A stretch of DNA of 64,000 bases from JAWOJB01 sp046484325 (GTDB lineage Bacteria; Actinomycetota; Acidimicrobiia; Spongiisociales; ZC4RG35): contig JAWOJB010000054.1 in NCBI GenBank assembly GCA_046484325.1, positions 1-64,000 on the forward strand, given 5' to 3'. The translations under genes were made by a program, and so were the position numbers. This document shows positions 1-7,580 of the stretch, one piece after another. The notes beneath the pieces were generated by a model. The model worked only from the letters and a program-made list of their open reading frames with translations. It searched no databases and was not told the DNA's origin. The stretch's first letter is position 1. The number at the start of each line of letters is the position of its first letter.

Positions 1-1
1 G

Positions 2-100
2 TACCCGTACATCTGCAACGAGTACTGCGGCATCGGCCACGCCGCCATGTTCGGCACCCTCCGGGTGGTCAACCCGGGCCAGACGGGAGGTGACCAGTGA
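2..100 (+). CDS. coxB: Cytochrome c oxidase subunit II, C-terminal end (partial)
   Basis: The last 32 codons of a gene that begins before the window. They read through the CuA-binding signature CNEYCGIGHAAM (Cys-x3-Cys-Gly-x2-His-x2-Met), which ligates the dinuclear copper that receives electrons from cytochrome c outside the membrane. The frame ends at TGA 98-100, which overlaps the GTG start of subunit I (GTGA), so the two are translationally coupled. The short tail after the motif fits the small subunit II of ba3-type oxidases. The rest of the gene is outside the window. Confidence 0.93.
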   Translation, partial: YPYICNEYCGIGHAAMFGTLRVVNPGQTGGDQ

Positions 101-1764
101 CCCTCGAAGCCACGCGTCCGGCATACGAGCTCACTCGCCAGGACAAGCGGTTCATCGGTTGGCACGTCCTCGTCGCCATCGTCGCCCTGGCGATCGGCAG
201 CCTGTTCGGCCCCCTCCAGTCCTTCCAGTTCGCGGGCCTCGACCTGTACCCGCTGCTGCGGCCGGTCATCCAGTCCTACTACCAGGGGCTCACGCTCCAC
301 GGGGTGCTCAACGCCCTCGTCTGGACGACATTCTTCATCGTCGGGTTCACGAACCTCACCACCATCGTCGGGCTCGGTCGCCCGCTCACCCATCCCAGGC
401 TCAACCGGGCCGGGTTCTGGGTGATGCTGATCGGTCTGGTGATGACCGCCATCCCGATCCTCCTGAACACGGCGACGGTCCTCTACACCTTCTACCCGCC
501 GATGCAGGCCGACCCCTTTTTCTACCTGGGCCTCGTGCTGCTGGTGGTCGGGTCCTGGATCGAGGGGTATGGCTTCTTCCTCACGCTGCGGGCGTGGCGC
601 AAGGAGAACCCTGGCGTCCGCACCCCGTTCATCGCGTTCGGCGGGGTACTGAACGCCGCCATGTGGCAGATCGCCACCCTCGGGGTGGCGGTGTCGATCC
701 TCACGATGCTGCTGCCCGCGTCGGTCGGGCTCATCGAAGGGACCGATCCGCTGCTCGCCAGGACCTACTTCTGGTTCACCGGCCACCCGCTCGTCTACTT
801 CTGGCTGCTGCCCGCCTACGTGTCGTGGTACGGCATGCTGCCCAAGCAGGCGGGGGGCAAGCTCTTCAGCGACTCGCTGGCGCGGCTCGCCTTCTGGCTG
901 TTCCTCATCGTGTCCGTTCCGGTGGGCTTCCACCATCAGTTCGCCGATCCAGGGATCCCGGAGGTGTGGAAGCTCATCCACGCCGTCCTGACCTATGGGG
1001 TGTTCTTCCCCTCGATGCTGACGGCCTTCACCGTGATCGCCTCGCTCGAGTACGCGGGCCGCAAGCGCGGCGGCACCGGGCTGGTCGGCTGGATCCGGGC
1101 GTTGCCGTGGAAGGACCCGTCGGTCGCCTCCCAGTTGCTCGCTGGGATCCTCTTCATGTTCGGCGGGATCTCGGGGCTCACCAACGCCAGCTACAACCTG
1201 AACCTGGTGGTCCACAACACCGCCTGGGTGCCCGGCCACTTCCACCTGACGGTGGCGACCGCGGTGACCCTGTCCTTCATGGGGATCACCTACTGGATGG
1301 TGCCCCACATCACCGGGAAGAAGCTGTGGAGCCCGCGGACGGCGCTCGTCCAGGCGTGGACCTGGTTCGTCGGCATGATCATCTTCTCGAACGCCATGCA
1401 CGTGCTCGGCCTGCTCGGTGCGCCCCGACGGGTCCCGCTCGGCGATGCCCCCTATGTCCCAGAGGAATGGGGCGGCCACATCCTTCGGGTCAGCATCGGC
1501 GGTGCCATTCTGCTGGTGTCGGTGATCCTCTACCTCGTCGTCATGTACAAGACGGTGCGGAGCAAGCCGGCCGACCCCGTGGACGTGCCGGCGGTGCCGA
1601 TCGCAGAGTCGATCCGGGACCCACAGCTCACCCCCGGTTGGCTCGACAACTGGAAGTGGTGGCTGATCGCCACCGGGGCGCTGCTCGTCATCTCGTACGG
1701 CCCCCAGCTGTACGCCCAGATCTCCCAGATGCAGCTGAACGCCCCGGGTTTCACCCCCTGGTGA
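97..1764 (+). CDS. coxA: ba3-type (B-family) cytochrome c oxidase subunit I
   Basis: Catalytic heme-copper subunit of a terminal oxidase, 555 aa, with about 13 membrane helices. H68 (TLHGVLNALVW) and H383 are the likely low-spin heme ligands. GHPLVYFWLLP carries CuB ligand H230 and cross-linked Y234. H279-H280 (FHHQF) are the other CuB ligands, and H381 in VPGHFH binds heme a3. The HPLVYFWLLPAY and KQAGGK stretches are typical of Thermus-ba3-like B-family enzymes, which lack the classical D-channel. GTG start at 97 overlaps the subunit II stop. No subunit III or heme-O synthase is present in the window. The neighbouring electron-transfer fusion and Sco/PCuAC genes suggest one respiratory locus. 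Confidence 0.95.
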   Translation: MTLEATRPAYELTRQDKRFIGWHVLVAIVALAIGSLFGPLQSFQFAGLDLYPLLRPVIQSYYQGLTLHGVLNALVWTTFFIVGFTNLTTIVGLGRPLTHPRLNRAGFWVMLIGLVMTAIPILLNTATVLYTFYPPMQADPFFYLGLVLLVVGSWIEGYGFFLTLRAWRKENPGVRTPFIAFGGVLNAAMWQIATLGVAVSILTMLLPASVGLIEGTDPLLARTYFWFTGHPLVYFWLLPAYVSWYGMLPKQAGGKLFSDSLARLAFWLFLIVSVPVGFHHQFADPGIPEVWKLIHAVLTYGVFFPSMLTAFTVIASLEYAGRKRGGTGLVGWIRALPWKDPSVASQLLAGILFMFGGISGLTNASYNLNLVVHNTAWVPGHFHLTVATAVTLSFMGITYWMVPHITGKKLWSPRTALVQAWTWFVGMIIFSNAMHVLGLLGAPRRVPLGDAPYVPEEWGGHILRVSIGGAILLVSVILYLVVMYKTVRSKPADPVDVPAVPIAESIRDPQLTPGWLDNWKWWLIATGALLVISYGPQLYAQISQMQLNAPGFTPW

Positions 1765-1803
1765 TCCCGGCGTGAGCCCCTGCCGGTCGATCTCTCCGGC
1801 ACG

Positions 1804-4044
1804 GTGACGACCGGCACCCCCGGCCCGGGCGAGGTCCGGTTCCGTCGGGCCCTGACCGGGCTGGAGCGCGTCACGCTGGCTGTGGAGCGGCCGGTCCGCC
1901 GTATGGTTTCGTCGCAGCGGCTCAACCCGTTGCCGCAGGCCGGCACGATCAGCGTCTTCCTGCTGATCGTCGTGACGATCTCCGGGATCTACCTGACGTT
2001 CTTCTTCCCGTTCGGCTTCGAGGCCTCCTACGAGGCGGTCGTTCGACTCGAGGCGCACCCCATCCAGCGGGCGGTACGGGCCCTGCATCGCTATGCCTCG
2101 GGGGCCCTGGTCCTCACCACGCTGGTCCATGCCTGGCGCACCTTCGTGATGGCCCGGTTCACCGGTCCGCGCCGGTGGCGCTGGGTGACCGGGGTGGCCG
2201 CGCTCGTGATCGTCTGGCTGGCCGGGGTCACCGGCTACTGGCTCATCTGGGACGAACGGGCGCAGGCCATCACCGAGGCCCTCATCCGGCTGCTCGAGGG
2301 CTTCGGCGCCGGCGCCTCGCTGGTGGTGAACCGGCTGGCGGGGTCGGCCGCCGGCAGCGGGTGGGAGGTGATCTTCGTCATCTGGCTCGCTCACCTCATG
2401 CTCACGGCGGTGGTCGGCTGGTTCCTCTGGCGCCACCTGCGTCGGACCCAGCACCGCTGGCTTCCACCCCGTCACTGGATGTGGATCATGGGAGGCTCCC
2501 TCGTCCTCGTGTCGATCCTGGTCCCGGCCGGGGTGCTGGCGGCCACCGACTTCGCGACGATGCCGGGGGCGATGCCACTCGACCCCTTTTTCCTGTTCCT
2601 GCTGCCCCTGTTCCTCTCGTCGTGGCCGTGGGGGGTGGTGGTGGCCGGTGGCTTGCTCACGGCTCTGGCGATGGCGGTCCCCTGGTTGCTCCACCGGTCC
2701 GAACCGGGGGTCGTCACCATCGACGAGGATGCCTGCACGGGGTGCAACCTGTGCGTGATCGATTGCCCCTACCAGGCACTGGCCCTCGTCGACCGCGCCT
2801 CGTTCGAGCTCTCGGAGACACGGCGTGAGCGGCCGGTGGCGATCGTCGAACCGGATGCCTGCGTGGCTTGCGGCATCTGCATCGGCTCGTGCTCGTTCGG
2901 GGCCATGTCACTCCCGGGTTTCGAGGCGGTCCCGACCGTCGAGGTGGTGGGCCGTCGGGTGATCCTCACGTGCGAGCGGCACCGGCGACATCTGGGAGAT
3001 CCGGGTCCCGAGGCGGTGGTGGTCGGCTTCGCCTGCGCCGGGATGGTCCACCCGCAGATCATCGGGAGCCTGGCGGAGGCGGGCGCAGGCTCGATCCAGG
3101 TGGTCGGGTGTCCTCCGGGCGACTGCGCCTTCGGTTTCGGCAATCAGATCCTCTCCGAGCGGTTGGAGGGCGGGCGACGGCCCCATCTCGCCAGGGCCTG
3201 GGAGGGCGTGGTCAGCCAGGACTGGGTGGCGCCGTCCGAGCTGGCCAGGGCGGCGTCGGAGCCCGGCGCGCATCCCTCGGCCGATGCCACGGCCCGACCC
3301 CCCGGACGCCGCACCTGGCTGGGCGCCGGAGCCCTCGTGCTGGCCTCGATCGCCGCGGTGGCGGTGGCCTCGGATGCACCCTGGCGACCGGACGCCGCCG
3401 GAGCGGAGGTCGTGATCGTCGTCGACCACGTCCCGGGCCGGGTGCTCGACGGGGGATCGGTGCCTGTGGGGACCCCGGGCTCGGGCGCCCGGCTCGAGGT
3501 GTCCGTCGACGGCGTGCCGGTCCTCTCCGAGGACCTGGCGATCGCCCTCGGCCGGGATCCGGGGGTGGTTGCCTTCCGGCGCCTCCCCGTCGACGCCGGT
3601 CGTCGGGAGGTGCGGGTCGAGCTGGTCGATGGCGCCACGGGAGAGCGCGCCGAGCTGTTCGCCGGCCCGGCGGATCTAGCGCCGGGGAACCGCCTGATCG
3701 TCGAGGCTCGCGATGCGCCTCCCTCCGATGACGTGGTCCTCGGCGAGCAGATCTTCTCCGCCTCCTCGATCGGTGGGGGCGCCGGTTGCGTGATCTGCCA
3801 CTCGATCGAGCCCGATGGTCGAGGCGTCGGTCCATCGCTGTACGGTGTGTCCGTGACCGCTGCCACCCGGGTGCCCGGCCTGTCGGCCGAGGAGTATCTC
3901 CGGCGGTCCATCATCGAGCCCGACGCCTATGTGGTCGAGGGCTATCCGGCCGGTCAGATGCTGCCGATCTACGAGGAACGTCTGAGCGCCCAGGAGCTCG
4001 ATGCGCTCGTGGCGTACCTCATGACACTGCATGGAGGAGGTTGA
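1804..4044 (+). CDS. Fused cytochrome b / ferredoxin / MvhD-like / cytochrome c protein
   Basis: 746 aa multidomain redox protein. Residues about 40-300 form a membrane cytochrome b-like part with two His pairs spaced 14 apart (H95/H109 and H197/H211), as in bc-type diheme cytochromes b. Residues 321-363 hold two [4Fe-4S] motifs (C321, C324, C327, C331 and C353, C356, C359, C363). Residues about 385-460 resemble the MvhD/FlpD [2Fe-2S] subunit of hydrogenase/heterodisulfide reductase complexes (C390, C411, then GCPPGDC at 435-441 and FGN). A further membrane helix (about 515-533) leads to a C-terminal cytochrome c with CVICH (C662, C665, H666). GTG start at 1804, 39 nt after subunit I. Probably a quinol- or FeS-linked electron donor to the oxidase; the direction of flow is inference. 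I do not know a named family with this whole architecture. Confidence 0.85.
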   Translation: MTTGTPGPGEVRFRRALTGLERVTLAVERPVRRMVSSQRLNPLPQAGTISVFLLIVVTISGIYLTFFFPFGFEASYEAVVRLEAHPIQRAVRALHRYASGALVLTTLVHAWRTFVMARFTGPRRWRWVTGVAALVIVWLAGVTGYWLIWDERAQAITEALIRLLEGFGAGASLVVNRLAGSAAGSGWEVIFVIWLAHLMLTAVVGWFLWRHLRRTQHRWLPPRHWMWIMGGSLVLVSILVPAGVLAATDFATMPGAMPLDPFFLFLLPLFLSSWPWGVVVAGGLLTALAMAVPWLLHRSEPGVVTIDEDACTGCNLCVIDCPYQALALVDRASFELSETRRERPVAIVEPDACVACGICIGSCSFGAMSLPGFEAVPTVEVVGRRVILTCERHRRHLGDPGPEAVVVGFACAGMVHPQIIGSLAEAGAGSIQVVGCPPGDCAFGFGNQILSERLEGGRRPHLARAWEGVVSQDWVAPSELARAASEPGAHPSADATARPPGRRTWLGAGALVLASIAAVAVASDAPWRPDAAGAEVVIVVDHVPGRVLDGGSVPVGTPGSGARLEVSVDGVPVLSEDLAIALGRDPGVVAFRRLPVDAGRREVRVELVDGATGERAELFAGPADLAPGNRLIVEARDAPPSDDVVLGEQIFSASSIGGGAGCVICHSIEPDGRGVGPSLYGVSVTAATRVPGLSAEEYLRRSIIEPDAYVVEGYPAGQMLPIYEERLSAQELDALVAYLMTLHGGG

Positions 4045-4045
4045 G

Positions 4046-4426
4046 ATGCGGTGGAGGATCGTGCTGGTGGCCGGCCTGGCACTGGTGCTGGGCGCGTGCG
4101 GGGGCACGGACGAAGGCGGCGGTGAGCCTGTCGACGGCGAGGCCCTGTTCTCCCAAACGGTGCTCGAGGGTCGGGCGGGCTGCACCACCTGCCATTCGCT
4201 CCAGGAGGGCGTGGCGCTCGTGGGCCCGTCTCTGGCCGGCGTCGGAGCCCGGGCCGGCGACCGGGTGCCCGGCCTGTCGGGAAAGGAGTACCTTCGGCAG
4301 TCCATCCTGGACCCCGACGCCTACGTCGTCGAGCCGTATTCGGCCGGCGTGATGCAGTCTTGGGACGGCATCCTCAGCGATGCCCAGGTCGACGCTCTGG
4401 TGTCCTACCTGTTGTCGCTCCAGTGA
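4046..4426 (+). CDS. Cytochrome c lipoprotein
   Basis: Small c-type cytochrome anchored as a lipoprotein: signal peptide with lipobox LGAC, heme motif CTTCH, distal region with RVPGLSGKEYLRQSI and a candidate Met ligand near SAGVMQ. The start at ATG 4046 is chosen over ATG 4031 because GGAGG lies just upstream and 4031 is inside the previous gene. It is clearly paralogous to the C-terminal cytochrome c domain of the preceding fusion (shared GPSLxGV, RVPGLS, EYLR, DPDAYVVE, VxYL). A tandem duplication is likely, and it may be the direct donor to the CuA site. Confidence 0.9.
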   Translation: MRWRIVLVAGLALVLGACGGTDEGGGEPVDGEALFSQTVLEGRAGCTTCHSLQEGVALVGPSLAGVGARAGDRVPGLSGKEYLRQSILDPDAYVVEPYSAGVMQSWDGILSDAQVDALVSYLLSLQ

Positions 4427-4454
4427 GACAATGTCCTCACCGATGACGCCGCCA

Positions 4455-4850
4455 TCAGGATTCAGGGAAGATCTCCTCGGTCCCGGTTCCGTCGACCCCG
4501 TCGATGGTCCGCGTGCCGGTGAGCCGGCCGTCGGGCTGGACCAGGTAGACGGCGGTGCCGGAGCTGTCGCCCCGGGGGCCGCGGATGGTTCGCCACTCGA
4601 CGGTGAACGTGTCCCCGTCGACGATCCCGTCGCCCTCCAGGATGGCGCCGGTGATCACCCAGACCACGGTGAACCGGCCAGGGTCCTCGGTGGCCTCGAT
4701 CGCCACCGTGCCGGAGTATTCGATGCCGACGGGGTCGACGCCGTTCACGATGTAGGTCCCGGCCACGCCCGGCCGGTCGTCGAGGGTGGCCCCGGGGATG
4801 GCGCAGCCGGCGATGACGAGGGAGATCAGGAGCAGGGGGAGGCGGGCCAC
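4455..4850 (-). CDS. Small lipoprotein of unknown function
   Basis: 131 aa. Starts at GTG 4850 with a short signal peptide and lipobox VIAGC, then a beta-rich domain with GTYIVNGVDPVG, FTVVWVITG and DGDTFTVEWR. This looks like a small beta-barrel of the fibronectin-binding/lipocalin-like type. A TAGCAT box lies 10 nt upstream of the GTG. It is divergent from the Sco gene and convergent with the cytochrome c gene. No family is recognised; a role in the oxidase locus is only suggested by position. Confidence 0.7.
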   Translation of the reverse strand: MARLPLLLISLVIAGCAIPGATLDDRPGVAGTYIVNGVDPVGIEYSGTVAIEATEDPGRFTVVWVITGAILEGDGIVDGDTFTVEWRTIRGPRGDSSGTAVYLVQPDGRLTGTRTIDGVDGTGTEEIFPES

Positions 4851-4901
4851 GGGCTCTTCGATGCTACCGCCCGTCCTGGTCTGCCCCGCTGGGCCGGGTG
4901 G

Positions 4902-5549
4902 GTGATCGGCACCGCCGCCGTGGTGGTCCTGGCCGTGGTGGCCTTCGCCATCTTCCAGCCGATCCAGGTCCTCCCACGGATCCGGCTGGCACCAGGGTTC
5001 GCGCTCGTCGACCAGTCGGGGGCGACCGTGACGAGTGAGGATGCCCGGGGCGCCGTCACCCTCTACACCTTCGCCTACGCGGCCTGTGACGAGGAGTGCG
5101 ATGCCATCAATGCCACCATGCGAGAGGTTCGCGACCGGGTGGCCGGCGAGGTGGACTTCGGAGACACCCCCTTCCGTCAGGTCACGATCTCCTTCGACCC
5201 CGAACGCGACACTCCCGAGGCCCTGGCCGTGGCCGCCGCCGGCTCCGGCGCCGACGGCGATTCCTGGCTCTGGGCGAGCCCCGATCCCTCGCTCCTGACC
5301 ACCGTGGTCGGCGCCGGGTTCAAGGCGTGGTACGAGCCCCAACCCGACGGGAGCTTCCGGTTCGATCCGCTCTTCGTGCTCGTCGACGGCTGGGGGGTCG
5401 TCCGGGGCGAGTACCGATACCAGACTGTGGCGGGGGAGGCCGACAAGATCGTCCGGCACGCCGGGCTCCTGGCCGAGGAGCTCCGCAACTCGAGCGGCGT
5501 CGCCTCCCTCGCCTATGAGGCCGCCCACGTCTTCCTGTGCTACCCGTGA
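4902..5549 (+). CDS. SCO1/SenC family copper chaperone-like protein (first copy)
   Basis: About 215 aa with an N-terminal membrane helix (TAAVVVLAVVAFAIF) and a thioredoxin-like Sco domain. The copper-binding CxxxC is in AACDEECD and the candidate distal His is in KIVRH. The last about 20 residues (ending AAHVFLCYP) form an extra hydrophobic tail absent from the second Sco. The start is uncertain: GTG 4902 is the first usable in-frame start after the divergent lipoprotein promoter, while the open frame extends further upstream. Family role: metallation or thiol reduction of the CuA site of oxidase subunit II at the outer membrane face. Confidence 0.8.
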   Translation: MIGTAAVVVLAVVAFAIFQPIQVLPRIRLAPGFALVDQSGATVTSEDARGAVTLYTFAYAACDEECDAINATMREVRDRVAGEVDFGDTPFRQVTISFDPERDTPEALAVAAAGSGADGDSWLWASPDPSLLTTVVGAGFKAWYEPQPDGSFRFDPLFVLVDGWGVVRGEYRYQTVAGEADKIVRHAGLLAEELRNSSGVASLAYEAAHVFLCYP

Positions 5550-5559
5550 GGGAGGGTCC

Positions 5560-6204
5560 GTGATCGACGAAGACCATCTCGACGAATCGGGGACGGCGGC
5601 ACCGAACCGACGCCGGTGGCCACTTGTGGTCGGCGTCATCGGTGTGGTCATCGCCGCCTCGATCCTCCTGTTCTCCTGGCTGCGGCCCCACACCTACACC
5701 GGGTTCGTCCTCCAGTCGCCCACCCCGGCCCCCTCGATGACCGGCTTGTTCGACCACACCGGGGCACCGGTGGACCTCGAGGCCTACCGAGGCGACGTGG
5801 TCCTCGTGTACTTCGGCTACACCCACTGCCCCGACGTGTGCCCGACCACCCTCGCCACCGCCGCCAAGGCGATCGAGCAGCTCGGTCGCCGGGGGGAGCG
5901 GGTCCATCTGCTCATGGTCACGGTGGATCCCGAGCGGGATACCGCCGCCTACCTCGCCGACTACGTGACCTTCTTCGACGCACGCTTCCTCGGGGTGTGG
6001 GGCGACCCGGACGACATCGCAGCCACGGCCACCCTCTACTCGGTCTACTACCAGAAGGGCGAAGGGACCGTCGAGACGGGGTACGTCGTCGATCACACCG
6101 CCACCCTCATGGCCATCGACCCCGACGGGTTCATCAGGGTGCTCTACACGCCAGAGCACACCGCCGATCAGCTGGCGGTCGACCTCGAGGAGTTGCTGTC
6201 ATGA
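5560..6204 (+). CDS. SCO1/SenC family copper chaperone (second copy)
   Basis: 214 aa. N-terminal membrane anchor (LVVGVIGVVIAASILLF), then a canonical Sco fold with GYTHCPDVCP (CxxxC copper ligands), TVDPERDT and the distal His in VVDHTAT. GTG 5560 is preceded by GAGGGAGGG. The stop overlaps the next ATG (ATGA), so it is coupled to the PCuAC gene. It acts in CuA assembly of the cytochrome oxidase encoded upstream. It is more canonical than the first copy, so the pair may divide labour between copper loading and thiol-disulfide chemistry; that division is inference. Confidence 0.93.
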   Translation: MIDEDHLDESGTAAPNRRRWPLVVGVIGVVIAASILLFSWLRPHTYTGFVLQSPTPAPSMTGLFDHTGAPVDLEAYRGDVVLVYFGYTHCPDVCPTTLATAAKAIEQLGRRGERVHLLMVTVDPERDTAAYLADYVTFFDARFLGVWGDPDDIAATATLYSVYYQKGEGTVETGYVVDHTATLMAIDPDGFIRVLYTPEHTADQLAVDLEELLS

Positions 6205-6632
6205 GGAAGCCGACACTGCTGGTCGCGATCGCGCTGGCCACTTCCGCCTGCGGCGGGGGTTCGGATGGCGTCACCGTCGACGATCCGTGGGGCCGGACCT
6301 CGCCGATGAACGCCGAGCTGGGGGCGTTCTACATGACCATCGAGAACGGTGCCAACACCGCTGACCGGATCGTGGCGGGGAGCTCCGACCGGTGCTCGGC
6401 GATCGAGTTCCACAACTCGTCGATGGACGCCGACGGGGTCATGAGCATGGCACCAGCTCCTGAGCTGTTCGTCGTCCCGGCCGGCGGGAGCCTCGAGCTG
6501 AGGCCGGCCGGGCTCCATGTGATGTGCGTGGGTCTCACCGCCCCTCTGGTCGATGGCGAGATGGTCGAACTGGACCTCGAGTTCGAGCAGGCCGGGACGG
6601 TACCGGTCGAGGTGAGCGTGGAGGATCGGTAG
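6201..6632 (+). CDS. PCuAC-type periplasmic copper chaperone
   Basis: 143 aa lipoprotein (lipobox TSAC) of the PCu(A)C family, which passes Cu(I) to oxidase subunit II or to Sco. The copper site H-x-Met...M-x-M...H-x-M is visible: FHNSSM, GVMSM and, about 20 residues later, LHVM. ATG 6201 overlaps the preceding Sco stop. The order Sco-Sco-PCuAC immediately after ba3 oxidase genes strongly supports copper delivery to CuA. It is followed by a heptanucleotide repeat array. Confidence 0.92.
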   Translation: MRKPTLLVAIALATSACGGGSDGVTVDDPWGRTSPMNAELGAFYMTIENGANTADRIVAGSSDRCSAIEFHNSSMDADGVMSMAPAPELFVVPAGGSLELRPAGLHVMCVGLTAPLVDGEMVELDLEFEQAGTVPVEVSVEDR

Positions 6633-6634
6633 CA

Positions 6635-6711
6635 ATGCGCGGTGTGCGGTGCGCCATGCGCCATGCGCCTTGCGCCGTGCGCTCGACGCCGTGCCCTTCA
6701 TGCCGTGCACC
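6635..6711. repeat. Heptanucleotide repeat array 1
   Basis: Eleven consecutive 7-nt units, roughly NTGCGCN (ATGCGCG, GTGTGCG, GTGCGCC, ATGCGCC twice, TTGCGCC, GTGCGCT, then degenerate), beginning 2 nt after the PCuAC stop codon in the gap between two convergent genes. Member of a family of six loci in the window. Confidence 0.85.
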
Positions 6712-6733
6712 CAGGCGATCGGCCGACCGCTGA

Positions 6734-7495
6734 CTACCGACCGCTGAGCGCCTTTCGCATCCCCGCCAGCCAGCGATCCCGGTCCCCTGCCCGGCGCCGC
6801 TCGTACTCGGCCACCTCGGGGTGGGGGAGGATGAGGAAGCGCTCGTCGCTCAGCCCCTCCACCACGAGGTCGGCCACCTCTTCCGGTTCGATCGCCCCCG
6901 GCCGGAGCATGTCCCCCAGGCGACCGGTCGCGTCGAGCATGTCGGTCCGTACGCCCTGCGGGCAGAGGCACGACACCCGCACCCCGGCATCTCCGTGGGT
7001 GATGGCGATCCACTCGGCGAGGGCGACCACCGCGTGCTTGGTGACTGCGTAGACGGCCGAACCCGGGCTGGTGAGCAGACCGGCCGCCGACGCCGTGACG
7101 AGCAGGTATCCGCCGCCCCGGACCCGCCACTCGGGCACGAGGTGGCGGGCGGCGTGGAGGTGGGCGAGTGTGTTGACCTCCCAGCTGCGCTGCCAAGACC
7201 CGTCGTCGAGGTCGAGGCCGCCCTCCATCGCGATCCCGGCGTTGGCACAGAACAGGTCAACCGGTCCGAACGCCTCCCGCGCTGCCTCGATGAGGCGGAT
7301 CGTGTCCTCCTCCCGGCGTACGTCGACGGCCAGGCCCACACCGCCCACCTCGCCGGCGACCCGGCCGGCCGCCTCCCCGTCGAGGTCTCCGACCACGATG
7401 CCCGCCGGCTGTTCCCGGGCGAATCGCCTGGCCAACGCAGCGCCGATCCCTCGGCCGCCGCCGGTGATCACGATCACGGCTCCACGAAGCTCCAT
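6734..7495 (-). CDS. Short-chain dehydrogenase/reductase
   Basis: 253 aa classical SDR: nucleotide-binding TGGGRGIG near the N terminus, NAG in the fourth strand region, Ser in LLVTASAAG and catalytic YxxxK in YAVTK. Ends with a basic, Arg-rich tail. Acts on an unidentified alcohol or ketone with NAD(P). ATG 7495 sits 6 nt after a TACCGT -10 box, suggesting a leaderless mRNA. Divergent from the photolyase gene. The substrate cannot be told from sequence. Confidence 0.9.
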   Translation of the reverse strand: MELRGAVIVITGGGRGIGAALARRFAREQPAGIVVGDLDGEAAGRVAGEVGGVGLAVDVRREEDTIRLIEAAREAFGPVDLFCANAGIAMEGGLDLDDGSWQRSWEVNTLAHLHAARHLVPEWRVRGGGYLLVTASAAGLLTSPGSAVYAVTKHAVVALAEWIAITHGDAGVRVSCLCPQGVRTDMLDATGRLGDMLRPGAIEPEEVADLVVEGLSDERFLILPHPEVAEYERRRAGDRDRWLAGMRKALSGR

Positions 7496-7501
7496 GGTCG
7501 G

Positions 7502-7507
7502 ACGGTA
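7502..7507 (-). promoter_or_regulatory. -10 box for leaderless SDR gene
   Basis: TACCGT on the minus strand, 6 nt before ATG 7495. The expected transcript start coincides with the start codon. Confidence 0.6.
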
Positions 7508-7580
7508 CCGGGGGGAGCAGGCTCCCGGGCGCGGGGACGGGCGATTGCGCACAGGCGGGGGGATCCGCCACCATCGCCGG

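Noticed and set aside
1804..4044. Calling the fusion a bc1-type or alternative complex III
   Set aside because: There is no Rieske protein and no molybdopterin-like ActB domain; the MvhD segment is foreign to both.
4380..4900. N-terminal extension of the first Sco gene running through the divergent lipoprotein
   Set aside because: The extension is antisense to a gene with its own signal peptide and has Gly/Asp-rich shadow composition.
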